From Croceibacterium_A sp965977975 (GTDB lineage Bacteria; Pseudomonadota; Alphaproteobacteria; Sphingomonadales; Sphingomonadaceae): a stretch of DNA of 13,807 nucleotides. Shown piece by piece: positions 7,764 through 13,807 of the stretch; the stretch's first letter is position 1; each line of letters begins with the position of its first letter. A program made the translations under genes and the position numbers. The DNA lies in contig CBHCZH010000092.1 in assembly GCA_965977975.1 (NCBI GenBank), positions 1 through 13,807 on the forward strand, written 5' to 3'. The notes under the pieces were generated by a model. It ran no database searches, was not told where the DNA came from, and was given only the letters and a program-made list of their open reading frames with translations.

Positions 7764-9985
7764 ACGTAGCCTACCTGCGCGGCCACCGTCAGTACGCCGT
7801 CAGCAACGAGGTAGATGAGCCCGCCGGCAGCAGCGTAGAGCAAAGCGGGCCACGAGCGCCCGGTTCGCGGCGGGATGAAGGCTAGCGGCAGCGCGAACAG
7901 GAGCATGACCAGCGGCGCCAGCGGTTCGGCACCCGAGCGCTGGACGCGGGTGGCGAACACGGCTTGGGCCCGGTCGACCGGCGCGGTCTTTGCGAGCGAA
8001 CGGCGCGCGGCCTCGGCCGAAATCGCAGGCGTGGCGGCGAAGAGCGCCGTTACGTCCTCGGGCAGAAGCGAGGCGCCCCAGCTACGGCGTCGCTCACTGG
8101 AACGCTGGATCGCGTCGGAAGAAAGGCGGCTGACTTCAACGCCGGATAATGTCCAGCCGGTTGCCCCGTGTGACGCCTCGCCGGCGGCAATGCGCTGCTC
8201 GATACGCCCCTGCCCGTCGCGCGAGAAGATCACCACGTCCGTCAGCTGCCTGCCATCGGGCGAAGCCTCGCCGACGCGAACGATGTCGCGCTCGAGCCTG
8301 AACCAGCGTGCCCTGTCGACGCCGTCGTCCGTCGTTGGCGCGCTGGCCTCCCACCAGGCGGCCAACTTCACCTGGCTTGCCGGCGTCACCCACTCGGCGA
8401 GCGCGAAAGCCGCGGCAAGCAAGGCCAGGGAGACCGGCGCCGCCATCGTCAGCACTCGCCACTGCGATAGGCCCGAGGCGCGGATTACGGTGATCTCATG
8501 GCGGCTCGCGAGCAACGCGAAAGCCGCCATAGCGCCGCTCAGCGCGGCGATCGGCACCGACTGCTGGACGATCGCCGGCAGCCGCAAGGCGGCATAGCGG
8601 CTGACGTCACGCAGGCCCATGTTGCGCTCTACGAACACATCGCCTTGTTCGACCACATCGATCATTTGCAGCAGCAGCGCGATCGTGCCGAGCGCGAGAA
8701 GGGTCCATTTGCCGACTTCCCAGCTCACATACGACATGAGCGCATGGCCGCGCAGGCCGGGGACGACGCGAGTCCTCGGTTCGAGCCGCGCGAATGCCTT
8801 CGAGACGGGATTGAGGAGCGAGTGGATCGGGCTGTGGCTCGGCAGCTTGCGCGCCGAGACGAACAGCAGCGTGGCCAGCAGAGCCACCCCGCCGATCGTC
8901 GCTGCGAACAGGAGCAGCGGCGGCCCTGCGCCCATCTCGGCGAGGTTCTTGGCGAGGCCGACGAGGTGCCGCGACACGGCCACGAAAGCGCCGCACAGGA
9001 ACACCCCCAGCGCCCGCCCGCCCTTCTTGGTGGCGAAGGCAAGCGGCAGGACCAGAAGCGGCAGCAGCGGGACGATCAAGGCGCGGGCGATGCGGCCGTA
9101 GATTTCGATCTCGACCTGCCGGCGCGAATGGCCGCGCGCGCCGCTGCGCACCTCGGACACCAGCTCGGAAAGGGTCAGCTCCTTGGGGTCGCTGCCGCGT
9201 TCCCACGACGATTCGCGCAACTGCAGCGACTGGCGGAAGGCCATGCTGCGAAAGTCGAGGCTGTAGGAGTCCAAGCCACTCTCGGAGACATAGCGGCCAG
9301 AGTCGAAGTCGATGCCGAACACCCGCGCCGAGGCATCGAACCCGACGCGACCGGACCCGCCACTCACCACCAGCTCCTCGCCGTCGGGAAGCCGCTGCCA
9401 CAGGAACACGCCGCGCATCGTGCCGTCGGCGCCGCGGCTGTCGTAAGTGACGGCAAGGTCGCCATCGGGCTGGAACACGGCGAGCGGCGGCAAGTCGCCA
9501 AGCCGCCCGGCATTCACCGCCTCAGCCTTGAGCGAGCGGAACCCGTGGCGCCCATGCGGCTCGAGCCAGCCGCCGAATGCCAGCGCGAGCGCGGCGAGCA
9601 GCAGGCCGAATGCGACCAGCGGCGCCGCGATCCGCGCGAGCGAGATACCGCTCGCCAGCATCGCCTCGAGCTCCAGCCGCTCGTCGAGCCGGGCCACCAG
9701 CAGCATGAGCGCCGCCATGAAGGCGAGCGGCACCGCGAGCTCCAGATAATAAGGGACCAGCCGTCCGAGCAGCGGCAGGAAATATCCGATGTCGGCGCCG
9801 CTCGCCGCCAGCTCATGGATCAGCCGCAGAGCCCTTTCGAGCATGAGCGCAATCGTCACCGCTGCGAAAATCACCGCGAACGGCCCGGCGATGCCGCGGA
9901 TCAGGTAGAAGTCCAGCAAGCCGATGCGCGCGCCCCCGCGCGGTCTGACCTTGCTCAGAGGATAGCTGGCTTCTGCGCCCCCCAT
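7682..9985 (-). CDS. LptF-LptG fusion: two lipid-extracting ABC permease modules in one polypeptide
   Basis: A 767-residue protein with two tandem LptF/LptG-family (YjgP/YjgQ) units. Unit 1 (~21-378): three membrane helices beginning LLDFYLIRGIAGPFAV, a periplasmic beta region (~150-280), then three helices ending ATLLFVSARK. A basic linker (~379-418) follows, then unit 2 (~419-767): VSWEVGKWTLLALGT, two more helices, a second beta region, and three final helices ending in LLFSER. Each unit keeps the cytoplasmic coupling-helix motif contacting the LptB ATPase: ELEAMLASGIS (Met109) and EITVIRASGLS (Glu497). In canonical systems LptF and LptG are separate proteins pulling LPS from the inner membrane toward LptC/LptA. 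No LptB or LptC lies in this window. The start at ATG 9985 lacks a good ribosome site; an in-frame TTG about 22 codons in would better match usual LptF N-termini. The gene overlaps the upstream-strand glycosyltransferase tail-to-tail by 82 bp. Confidence 0.88.
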   Translation of the reverse strand: MGGAEASYPLSKVRPRGGARIGLLDFYLIRGIAGPFAVIFAAVTIALMLERALRLIHELAASGADIGYFLPLLGRLVPYYLELAVPLAFMAALMLLVARLDERLELEAMLASGISLARIAAPLVAFGLLLAALALAFGGWLEPHGRHGFRSLKAEAVNAGRLGDLPPLAVFQPDGDLAVTYDSRGADGTMRGVFLWQRLPDGEELVVSGGSGRVGFDASARVFGIDFDSGRYVSESGLDSYSLDFRSMAFRQSLQLRESSWERGSDPKELTLSELVSEVRSGARGHSRRQVEIEIYGRIARALIVPLLPLLVLPLAFATKKGGRALGVFLCGAFVAVSRHLVGLAKNLAEMGAGPPLLLFAATIGGVALLATLLFVSARKLPSHSPIHSLLNPVSKAFARLEPRTRVVPGLRGHALMSYVSWEVGKWTLLALGTIALLLQMIDVVEQGDVFVERNMGLRDVSRYAALRLPAIVQQSVPIAALSGAMAAFALLASRHEITVIRASGLSQWRVLTMAAPVSLALLAAAFALAEWVTPASQVKLAAWWEASAPTTDDGVDRARWFRLERDIVRVGEASPDGRQLTDVVIFSRDGQGRIEQRIAAGEASHGATGWTLSGVEVSRLSSDAIQRSSERRRSWGASLLPEDVTALFAATPAISAEAARRSLAKTAPVDRAQAVFATRVQRSGAEPLAPLVMLLFALPLAFIPPRTGRSWPALLYAAAGGLIYLVADGVLTVAAQVGYVHSALGAWAAPVLAGLIGLNVLLFSER

Positions 9986-10134
9986 TAGACGACAGGTTGT
10001 AGTGGGTGGCCGGCCTCCTGGCCAGAATGCGCGTTCCTAACAGCGATCTTAATGTTTCTGACCGGGTTGTTGGTTGGAAACCCCGCCGCCTTGCCGGGTA
10101 AGTGAGACGAGCCATCAAAGGGGGGAGAAGCCCA

Positions 10135-11001
10135 ATGAACGCTCGTTTCGTCATGCTCGCGGCCGCATCGGCCGCAACGCTCGCAACCTCGCCGGCAGCC
10201 GCCCGCGAAAGGGAAGAAGTGGTCCTTGCGACCTGCCCGCAGAGCTACGGCACGATCGCCGTGGTCGACGGCGACACCCAGGGCTGGACCGAATACGGCC
10301 TCGGCTCGCCGCGCGAGCTGATCAATTCGCTGGCCGTCCAGTCCGGCTGCTTCACGCCGCACAGCGCCGCAAGCGGCCGGCCGGCCGACTTCCTGATGAA
10401 CGTCATCGCGGGCGACAAGGAAGAGGTCGACCAGGGAATGGCGATCGCACGCACCGCAGCGGTCGAAGGGCTCGTACGTTCGGGCGCGGCGGCATCGGTG
10501 TTGTCGAGCGTCCCGATGGGCGGCGCTGTGTTCGGAATGCTTGGCGGTCTCGGCGGCAAGCGGAAGACGGTTGCCGCGGGCATCCGGCTGCTCAGCCCGT
10601 CGAATGGGCAAACGCTCGCGATAGGCTCTGGCGACGCCCGGCAGACGACCGTCACGTTCGGCGGCGGCGGGTGGCAGCAGGCTGCGGTAAGCTCAGGCTA
10701 TGCCGGCAACAAAAACGGCAAGCTCATGGTCGAAGCCTTCGTCAAGGCGTTCAACGCGCTCGCCGCGCAAGGCCCCGGCCTCGCCGCGATGATGCCGCCT
10801 CCGCAGCCTGCCGCGCCCGCGGCGGCGACAGTGGCGGTCGAAACCGCGATGCGTGCCACACCGGTCGCGGAAGCCGAGTCGGTGCGCATGTTGCGGGCCG
10901 GCAGCACGGTGAGCCCGACAGGCAAGCGCGAAGGCCTGTTTGTCGAAGTGGCCGATAATTTCGGCACCACGGGTTGGGTTTCGGTCGAAGACCTGAACTG
11001 A
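10135..11001 (+). CDS. secreted CsgG-like protein with C-terminal SH3b-like domain
   Basis: A 288-residue protein. The ATG at 10135 is chosen over an in-frame ATG at 10102 because a GGGGGGAG tract precedes it and it begins directly with a signal peptide (charged MNAR, alanine-rich core, likely cleavage after AAA at residue 23). Residues ~38-235 resemble the CsgG/curli-secretin-associated fold: GTIAVVDG early, SPRELINSLAVQSGCF, a Gly/Ala-rich middle and SGYAGNKNGKLMVEAFVKAFNAL near the end. Unlike classical CsgG there is no lipobox cysteine, so it is probably periplasmic and soluble or otherwise anchored. Cys34 and Cys72 could form a disulfide. A Pro/Ala linker (~220-240) leads to a bacterial SH3-like domain (~245-288; RMLRAGSTVSP...GTTGWVSVEDLN), a fold that often binds peptidoglycan. 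It is first in a unit with a two-component system. The family match is by motif impression and moderate. Confidence 0.72.
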   Translation: MNARFVMLAAASAATLATSPAAAREREEVVLATCPQSYGTIAVVDGDTQGWTEYGLGSPRELINSLAVQSGCFTPHSAASGRPADFLMNVIAGDKEEVDQGMAIARTAAVEGLVRSGAAASVLSSVPMGGAVFGMLGGLGGKRKTVAAGIRLLSPSNGQTLAIGSGDARQTTVTFGGGGWQQAAVSSGYAGNKNGKLMVEAFVKAFNALAAQGPGLAAMMPPPQPAAPAAATVAVETAMRATPVAEAESVRMLRAGSTVSPTGKREGLFVEVADNFGTTGWVSVEDLN

Positions 11002-11008
11002 TGTCCGA

Positions 11009-11083
11009 TCCTTGCACCGGGGCCGCGGCAATGGCACCTCTTGGCGGCGCGAGTTCGAGTTTGGGGGGTTCCGGTGCAGGGGG
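11009..11083 (+). promoter_or_regulatory. inverted repeat that could pair with the response-regulator Shine-Dalgarno
   Basis: A perfect 8-bp inverted repeat, TGCACCGG (11013-11020) and CCGGTGCA (11071-11078), extends to 12 bp with two G-U pairs (11009-11020 with 11071-11082). The distal arm contains most of the AGGGGG tract (11078-11083) that lies seven bases before the TTG start proposed for the response regulator. The enclosed 50 bases also hold an 8-bp palindrome, GCCGCGGC (11022-11029). In mRNA this could hide the ribosome site. The role is inference. Confidence 0.35.
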
Positions 11084-11090
11084 TGCCAGC

Positions 11091-11783
11091 TTGCAGAGGA
11101 CAGGTCTGAGGATCCTGTACGTCGAGGACGATGCCCGTTCCGCGGCCGAGATCATCCAGCTCGCCGAAGCCAACGGCGACAGCGTGACCTGGGAAAGCAC
11201 CGGCAGCGGCGGGTTGCTGCGCGCCGGACGAGACGAGTTCGACGTCGTCATCCTCGATCGCATGCTGCCCGATGTAGACGGGCTGACGATCCTCAGGCGG
11301 CTGCGCGAAAGCGGTGTCGGCACGCCCGTGCTGCTGCTTTCGGCCCTGGGCCGCACCGCCGATCGCGCCGAGGGTCTCGATGCCGGGGCCGACGATTACC
11401 TCGCCAAGCCGTTCGAGGCCGAGGAGCTGGTCGCGCGGCTGCGCGCGCTGCATCGCCGCTCGTCGGGACGCGAGCACAGCGCGGTTATCATCTTCGGCGC
11501 GTTCGAATGCCACGTTAAGGCGCGCACCGCCTTTCGCGAGAACCGGCACCTGGCGCTGAGCCCGAAGGAATTCGCGCTGTTCCGCTACTTCATGGAGAAC
11601 GGCGGCGAGATCGTGACCCGCGAGATGCTGCTGCGCGACGTGTGGCAGATGAACTTCGATCCGCAGACCAACGTGGTCGACGTCAACGTCGGCCGCTTGC
11701 GGCGCAAGCTGGAAGAGGGGTTCGACAAGCCCGCGCTCGAGACGATCTGGGGCTCGGGCTATCGACTGCTCGACGGGAGGTAG
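11091..11783 (+). CDS. OmpR/PhoB-family response regulator
   Basis: A 230-residue regulator from TTG 11091. The receiver domain has the acidic pocket VEDD (residues 11-14), the phosphoacceptor Asp56 in VVILDRMLPDVDG, LLLSA with the conserved Ser, and Lys106 in YLAKPF. The C-terminal winged-helix DNA-binding domain reads LALSPKEFALFRYF, TREMLLRDVW, NVVDVNVGRLRRKL and IWGSGYRL. The start is uncertain: an ATG at 11001 overlaps the previous stop (TGATG) and another lies at 11031. Those would add a Gly/Ser/Ala-rich leader whose codons often end in A or T, unlike the rest of the gene, so this stretch looks untranslated. TTG 11091 has AGGGGG seven bases upstream and puts the phosphorylated Asp at the usual distance from the N-terminus. 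It is the partner of the histidine kinase directly downstream, and probably controls envelope genes. Targets unknown. Confidence 0.9.
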   Translation: MQRTGLRILYVEDDARSAAEIIQLAEANGDSVTWESTGSGGLLRAGRDEFDVVILDRMLPDVDGLTILRRLRESGVGTPVLLLSALGRTADRAEGLDAGADDYLAKPFEAEELVARLRALHRRSSGREHSAVIIFGAFECHVKARTAFRENRHLALSPKEFALFRYFMENGGEIVTREMLLRDVWQMNFDPQTNVVDVNVGRLRRKLEEGFDKPALETIWGSGYRLLDGR

Positions 11784-11789
11784 TCCATT
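11775..11789 (+). promoter_or_regulatory. Shine-Dalgarno GGGAGG placed before an ATT codon at the histidine kinase border
   Basis: GGGAGG (11775-11780) sits at the end of the response regulator gene, six bases before ATT (11787-11789), which is in frame with the kinase. The first in-frame ATG (11826) is 45 bases from this site and has no ribosome site of its own. This is the basis for considering an ATT start for the kinase. Confidence 0.4.
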
Positions 11790-11825
11790 CCGGGCCGCCG
11801 ATCGATCTTTTCACGCATCGTCGTC

Positions 11826-13127
11826 ATGGCGATGGCGCTGTCGGTCCTGCTGGTCGCGGCGCTGTGGCTGCTGACGCATGCGACGATCGAGCGAACCAGC
11901 CGCGATGCCTTGGAACGCGCGGTCGACGTCGATCTTGCGGGCCTAGTAGATATCTACGCGAGCGGCGGCGAGGAGGAGCTGCGGCGCCGAATCGCCGACC
12001 GCCTCGCGCTCGTGCCCAATGACGGCAACGCCGCACATTACCTGCTGGCGCGCGAGAGCGGCCGTCGGATCGCCGGCGACGTCACCGAGTGGCCCGGGCT
12101 CAATGCCCGGCTCTCGGAAGCGGGCGAGGTCACGCTGCCGAGCGGTATCGAGGCCCATGCGCGCGCGACTCAGCTGGGCCCCGATCTGCGCCTGATGGTG
12201 CTGCGCGAGCACGGCGATACGACGACTCTGCTGTGGCGCGTGGGCACGGTCTTCCTGCTCGGCGGAGCCACCCTGCTGATCGCCGTCGGCCTCCTGGGAC
12301 GGATAGCGGCAGGGCGCCTGTCGCGCCGGATCGACAGGATCAATCGCGCCTTTCGCGATCCCGAGGAGGGAGAACTCAAGTCGCTTGCTTCGGTCGACGC
12401 CGAGGACGAGATCGACGAACTGACCCGGCACAGCGCGGCCGCGCTCGCGCGCCAGAAGCGCCTCATCGAAGCTTACCGCGAGACTTCGGACCAGGTAGCG
12501 CACGAGATCCGTACCCCCATGATGCACCTCGACACCAAACTGGTGAAGGCGCTCAAGGCCAACCCCGGCGAAGCGGCCGGCAAATGGCTGATGGAGGCCC
12601 GCGATGACATCCGCAGGCTGGTCAGCATGCTGGAGTCCTTGCTCGACATCGCCGCGAGCAAGGCCCGCCGCGGCGATCGCCATGGCCTCGCGCCCGTCGA
12701 CCTCAGCAAGCTGGTGCTGCGGATCGGCGAACTCTACGCCGACAGCGCCGAGGAATCCGGTCACGCGTTTTCGTGCAGCGCGACGCCTGGTGTGACGATC
12801 GAAGGCGAAGAGACCCAGTTGACGCGGATGATCACCAACCTGCTCGACAACGCCTTCAAGTACGTGCCGCCGGGTGGCCTGGTGGCGCTCGAGCTGGAGC
12901 GCGGACCGGTGCTGACCGTACGCGACGACGGGCCCGGCATTCCCGCGGAGGAACGAGAGGCCGTGTTCCAGCGCTTCCATCGTGGCAGCCGTAATGCCGC
13001 CGAGGCCCAGGGCGCCGGTCTGGGCCTCGCACTTGCCGCGGCGATTGCCGAACGCCACGGTCTTGCGATACGCCTGCAAGACGCGCCCAAGGGGGCGTGC
13101 TTTGTCGTGGCCAGGGGGGCGGCATGA
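11826..13127 (+). CDS. membrane sensor histidine kinase (EnvZ/PhoR-like, HAMP-HisKA-HATPase)
   Basis: A 433-residue kinase from ATG 11826. Order of parts: membrane helix 1 (~1-18), a periplasmic sensor region of about 110 residues with no recognisable domain, membrane helix 2 (~140-158), a HAMP linker (~160-210), the H-box VAHEIRTPMMHLD with phospho-acceptor His226, then the ATPase domain with N-box MITNLLDNAFKYV (Asn342), G1 box VRDDGPGIP and G2 box GAGLGLALA. It lies in the same frame as the response regulator, separated by one TAG and 14 sense codons. Those codons (IPGRRSIFSRIVV) look like the missing positively charged cytoplasmic N-terminus, and an ATT at 11787 has a perfectly placed GGGAGG. 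The true start may therefore be 11787. It would sense an envelope signal and phosphorylate the adjacent regulator. The stop overlaps the lipoprotein start by four bases. Confidence 0.92.
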   Translation: MAMALSVLLVAALWLLTHATIERTSRDALERAVDVDLAGLVDIYASGGEEELRRRIADRLALVPNDGNAAHYLLARESGRRIAGDVTEWPGLNARLSEAGEVTLPSGIEAHARATQLGPDLRLMVLREHGDTTTLLWRVGTVFLLGGATLLIAVGLLGRIAAGRLSRRIDRINRAFRDPEEGELKSLASVDAEDEIDELTRHSAAALARQKRLIEAYRETSDQVAHEIRTPMMHLDTKLVKALKANPGEAAGKWLMEARDDIRRLVSMLESLLDIAASKARRGDRHGLAPVDLSKLVLRIGELYADSAEESGHAFSCSATPGVTIEGEETQLTRMITNLLDNAFKYVPPGGLVALELERGPVLTVRDDGPGIPAEEREAVFQRFHRGSRNAAEAQGAGLGLALAAAIAERHGLAIRLQDAPKGACFVVARGAA

Positions 13128-13708
13128 CGCTCGTATCGCTACTCCGCGCCGGACCGATCGCCGCGCTCGCGCTCGCGGGCTGCGCGTCCGCGCCCGATTG
13201 CTGCAGCCAGCCCGAGAGCAGCTCCAGTGTCGCCGCCAGCAGCGTCGCGGAGCGGCTCGTTGTGGCGCTGGTCGACGCCGATCTTGCTTTCGCGCGCGGC
13301 GACAAGGGCCGGCTGACGGAAGCGCTGCGACGCATCGATTCCCTCGGCGGCCGGCCGTTAGATCAAACATCATCCGACATCAGGGAGTGGCGGCAGGCCG
13401 CCGACCAGGCGCCACCGATGCGCGGTCGTACCCTCGGGCCCGGCTATCGCAGCGGCCGGGTTTCCGCGGGCGGAACCGAGCAGATCGAGCAGGTCTTCCT
13501 GTCGGGCAAGCGCGCCTCGGTAGCCCTTTCCTTCCCCGGCGGAGGGCGGCTCTCGCTGCAAGTGCAGAACGGCCGCGAAGAAGCCGTCTGCGGCAAGGAA
13601 AGCAATCCGAGCCATTGCCAGTGGGTCCCGATCTTTACCGACCGCTACCGCATCCGCATCGCCAACCCCGGCGAGACCGCAGTGCGCTATTTCCTGGTCA
13701 TCGAGTAG
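13124..13708 (+). CDS. lipoprotein with PPC-like beta-sandwich C-terminus, function unknown
   Basis: A 194-residue protein starting at ATG 13124, which overlaps the kinase stop as ATGA, so translation is likely coupled; a GGGGGG tract lies just upstream. The signal peptide ends in the lipobox LAGC with acylated Cys20. Residue +2 is Ala and not Asp, so export to the outer membrane is expected by the usual sorting rule. A Ser-rich linker (~29-38) and a helical part (~40-95) follow. The C-terminal region (~102-194) has alternating strands with RYRIRIANPG and VRYFLVIE, resembling pre-peptidase C-terminal (PPC) type beta-sandwiches. Cys156 and Cys165 flank a short loop and may form a disulfide. 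Co-translation with the kinase suggests it feeds signals to, or is an accessory of, the two-component system. The function is not known and the fold assignment is tentative. Confidence 0.75.
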   Translation: MTLVSLLRAGPIAALALAGCASAPDCCSQPESSSSVAASSVAERLVVALVDADLAFARGDKGRLTEALRRIDSLGGRPLDQTSSDIREWRQAADQAPPMRGRTLGPGYRSGRVSAGGTEQIEQVFLSGKRASVALSFPGGGRLSLQVQNGREEAVCGKESNPSHCQWVPIFTDRYRIRIANPGETAVRYFLVIE

Positions 13709-13781
13709 CCGCACAACTCCTGGACCGTGATCCACCCACTCCGGAGCACCGCCTGGAGTCTATCCTCTTCAGATCGAAACT

Positions 13782-13802
13782 CCCCTCCCCGGCGGGGAGG
13801 GG
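13782..13802. terminator. strong GC hairpin, terminator or dispersed intergenic palindrome
   Basis: A perfect 9-bp inverted repeat, CCCCTCCCC (13782-13790) and GGGGAGGGG (13794-13802), with a GGC loop, lies 73 bases after the lipoprotein stop. It is followed by TTGGG and the window end, so any T-run cannot be seen. Similar C/G-rich palindromes are dispersed between genes in some alphaproteobacteria, so it may be a repeat-family member as much as a terminator. Confidence 0.5.
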
Positions 13803-13807
13803 TTGGG

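Noticed and set aside
8735..8737. Separate LptG start at the ATG (minus strand, residue 417 of the fusion)
   Set aside because: The Met is placed near the usual LptG start, but there is no stop before it and no Shine-Dalgarno upstream, so a separate gene is not supported. Internal initiation cannot be fully excluded.
8498..9988. 496-residue plus-strand frame opposite the LptF half
   Set aside because: The translation is rich in Arg, Gln, His and Glu without domain motifs, as expected for the antisense of hydrophobic codons. The minus-strand permease is clearly the real gene.
10074..10958. 294-residue plus-strand frame overlapping the CsgG-like gene
   Set aside because: Arg/Gly-rich frame-shifted shadow; the overlapping frame has a signal peptide, conserved motifs and a ribosome site.
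11784..11825. Response regulator and kinase as one gene by TAG readthrough
   Set aside because: They share a frame, but the regulator ends normally after GYRL and a ribosome site lies at the border, so two proteins are the simpler reading.
11943..13373. 476-residue minus-strand frame opposite the kinase and lipoprotein
   Set aside because: Spans two well-supported plus-strand genes and has Arg-rich shadow composition.

Overview
The window is GC-rich, densely coded DNA with strong G/C preference at third codon positions. Gene content and style (LTA-synthase-like sulfatase, B12-type radical SAM protein, flippase, GT4 glycosyltransferases, LptF/LptG-type permease, CsgG-like secreted protein, OmpR/EnvZ-type two-component pair) point to a Gram-negative alphaproteobacterium. 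A sphingomonad/erythrobacter relative is most likely, but this is inference from gene style and not proven by a marker gene. No rRNA, tRNA, CRISPR array, insertion sequence or phage gene is visible. There is no gene-free stretch longer than about 150 bases.

Left part (1-7763): a cell-surface glycoconjugate region. It opens with the 3' part of a membrane-anchored LtaS/phosphoglycerol-transferase-like enzyme (+). Convergent to it is a two-gene minus-strand unit: a polysaccharide/lipid-glycan flippase (5288 to 3810) followed by a B12-type radical SAM enzyme (3735 to 1957). Divergent from the flippase is a plus-strand pair of GT4 glycosyltransferases (5376-6521, 6555-7763). Together these look like a route that builds, flips and decorates a surface glycan or glycolipid.

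Middle (7682-9985, minus): one uninterrupted 767-residue protein that contains an LptF-like half and an LptG-like half in series. In well-studied Gram-negatives these are two separate subunits of the LptB2FG extractor that pulls lipopolysaccharide out of the inner membrane. The fusion sits next to glycan-assembly genes and overlaps the second glycosyltransferase tail-to-tail by 82 bp. It is the strongest candidate for something unusual in the window.

Right part (10135-13708, plus): a tight four-gene unit. It encodes a secreted CsgG-like protein with a C-terminal SH3b-like domain, an OmpR-family response regulator, a membrane histidine kinase, and a lipoprotein with a C-terminal beta-sandwich-like region. 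Gene borders are unusual. The regulator start lies behind an inverted repeat that could pair with its Shine-Dalgarno. The kinase has its only good Shine-Dalgarno in front of an ATT codon, not an ATG. The lipoprotein start overlaps the kinase stop (ATGA). An envelope-sensing system is a reasonable reading. The window ends in a strong GC-rich hairpin.
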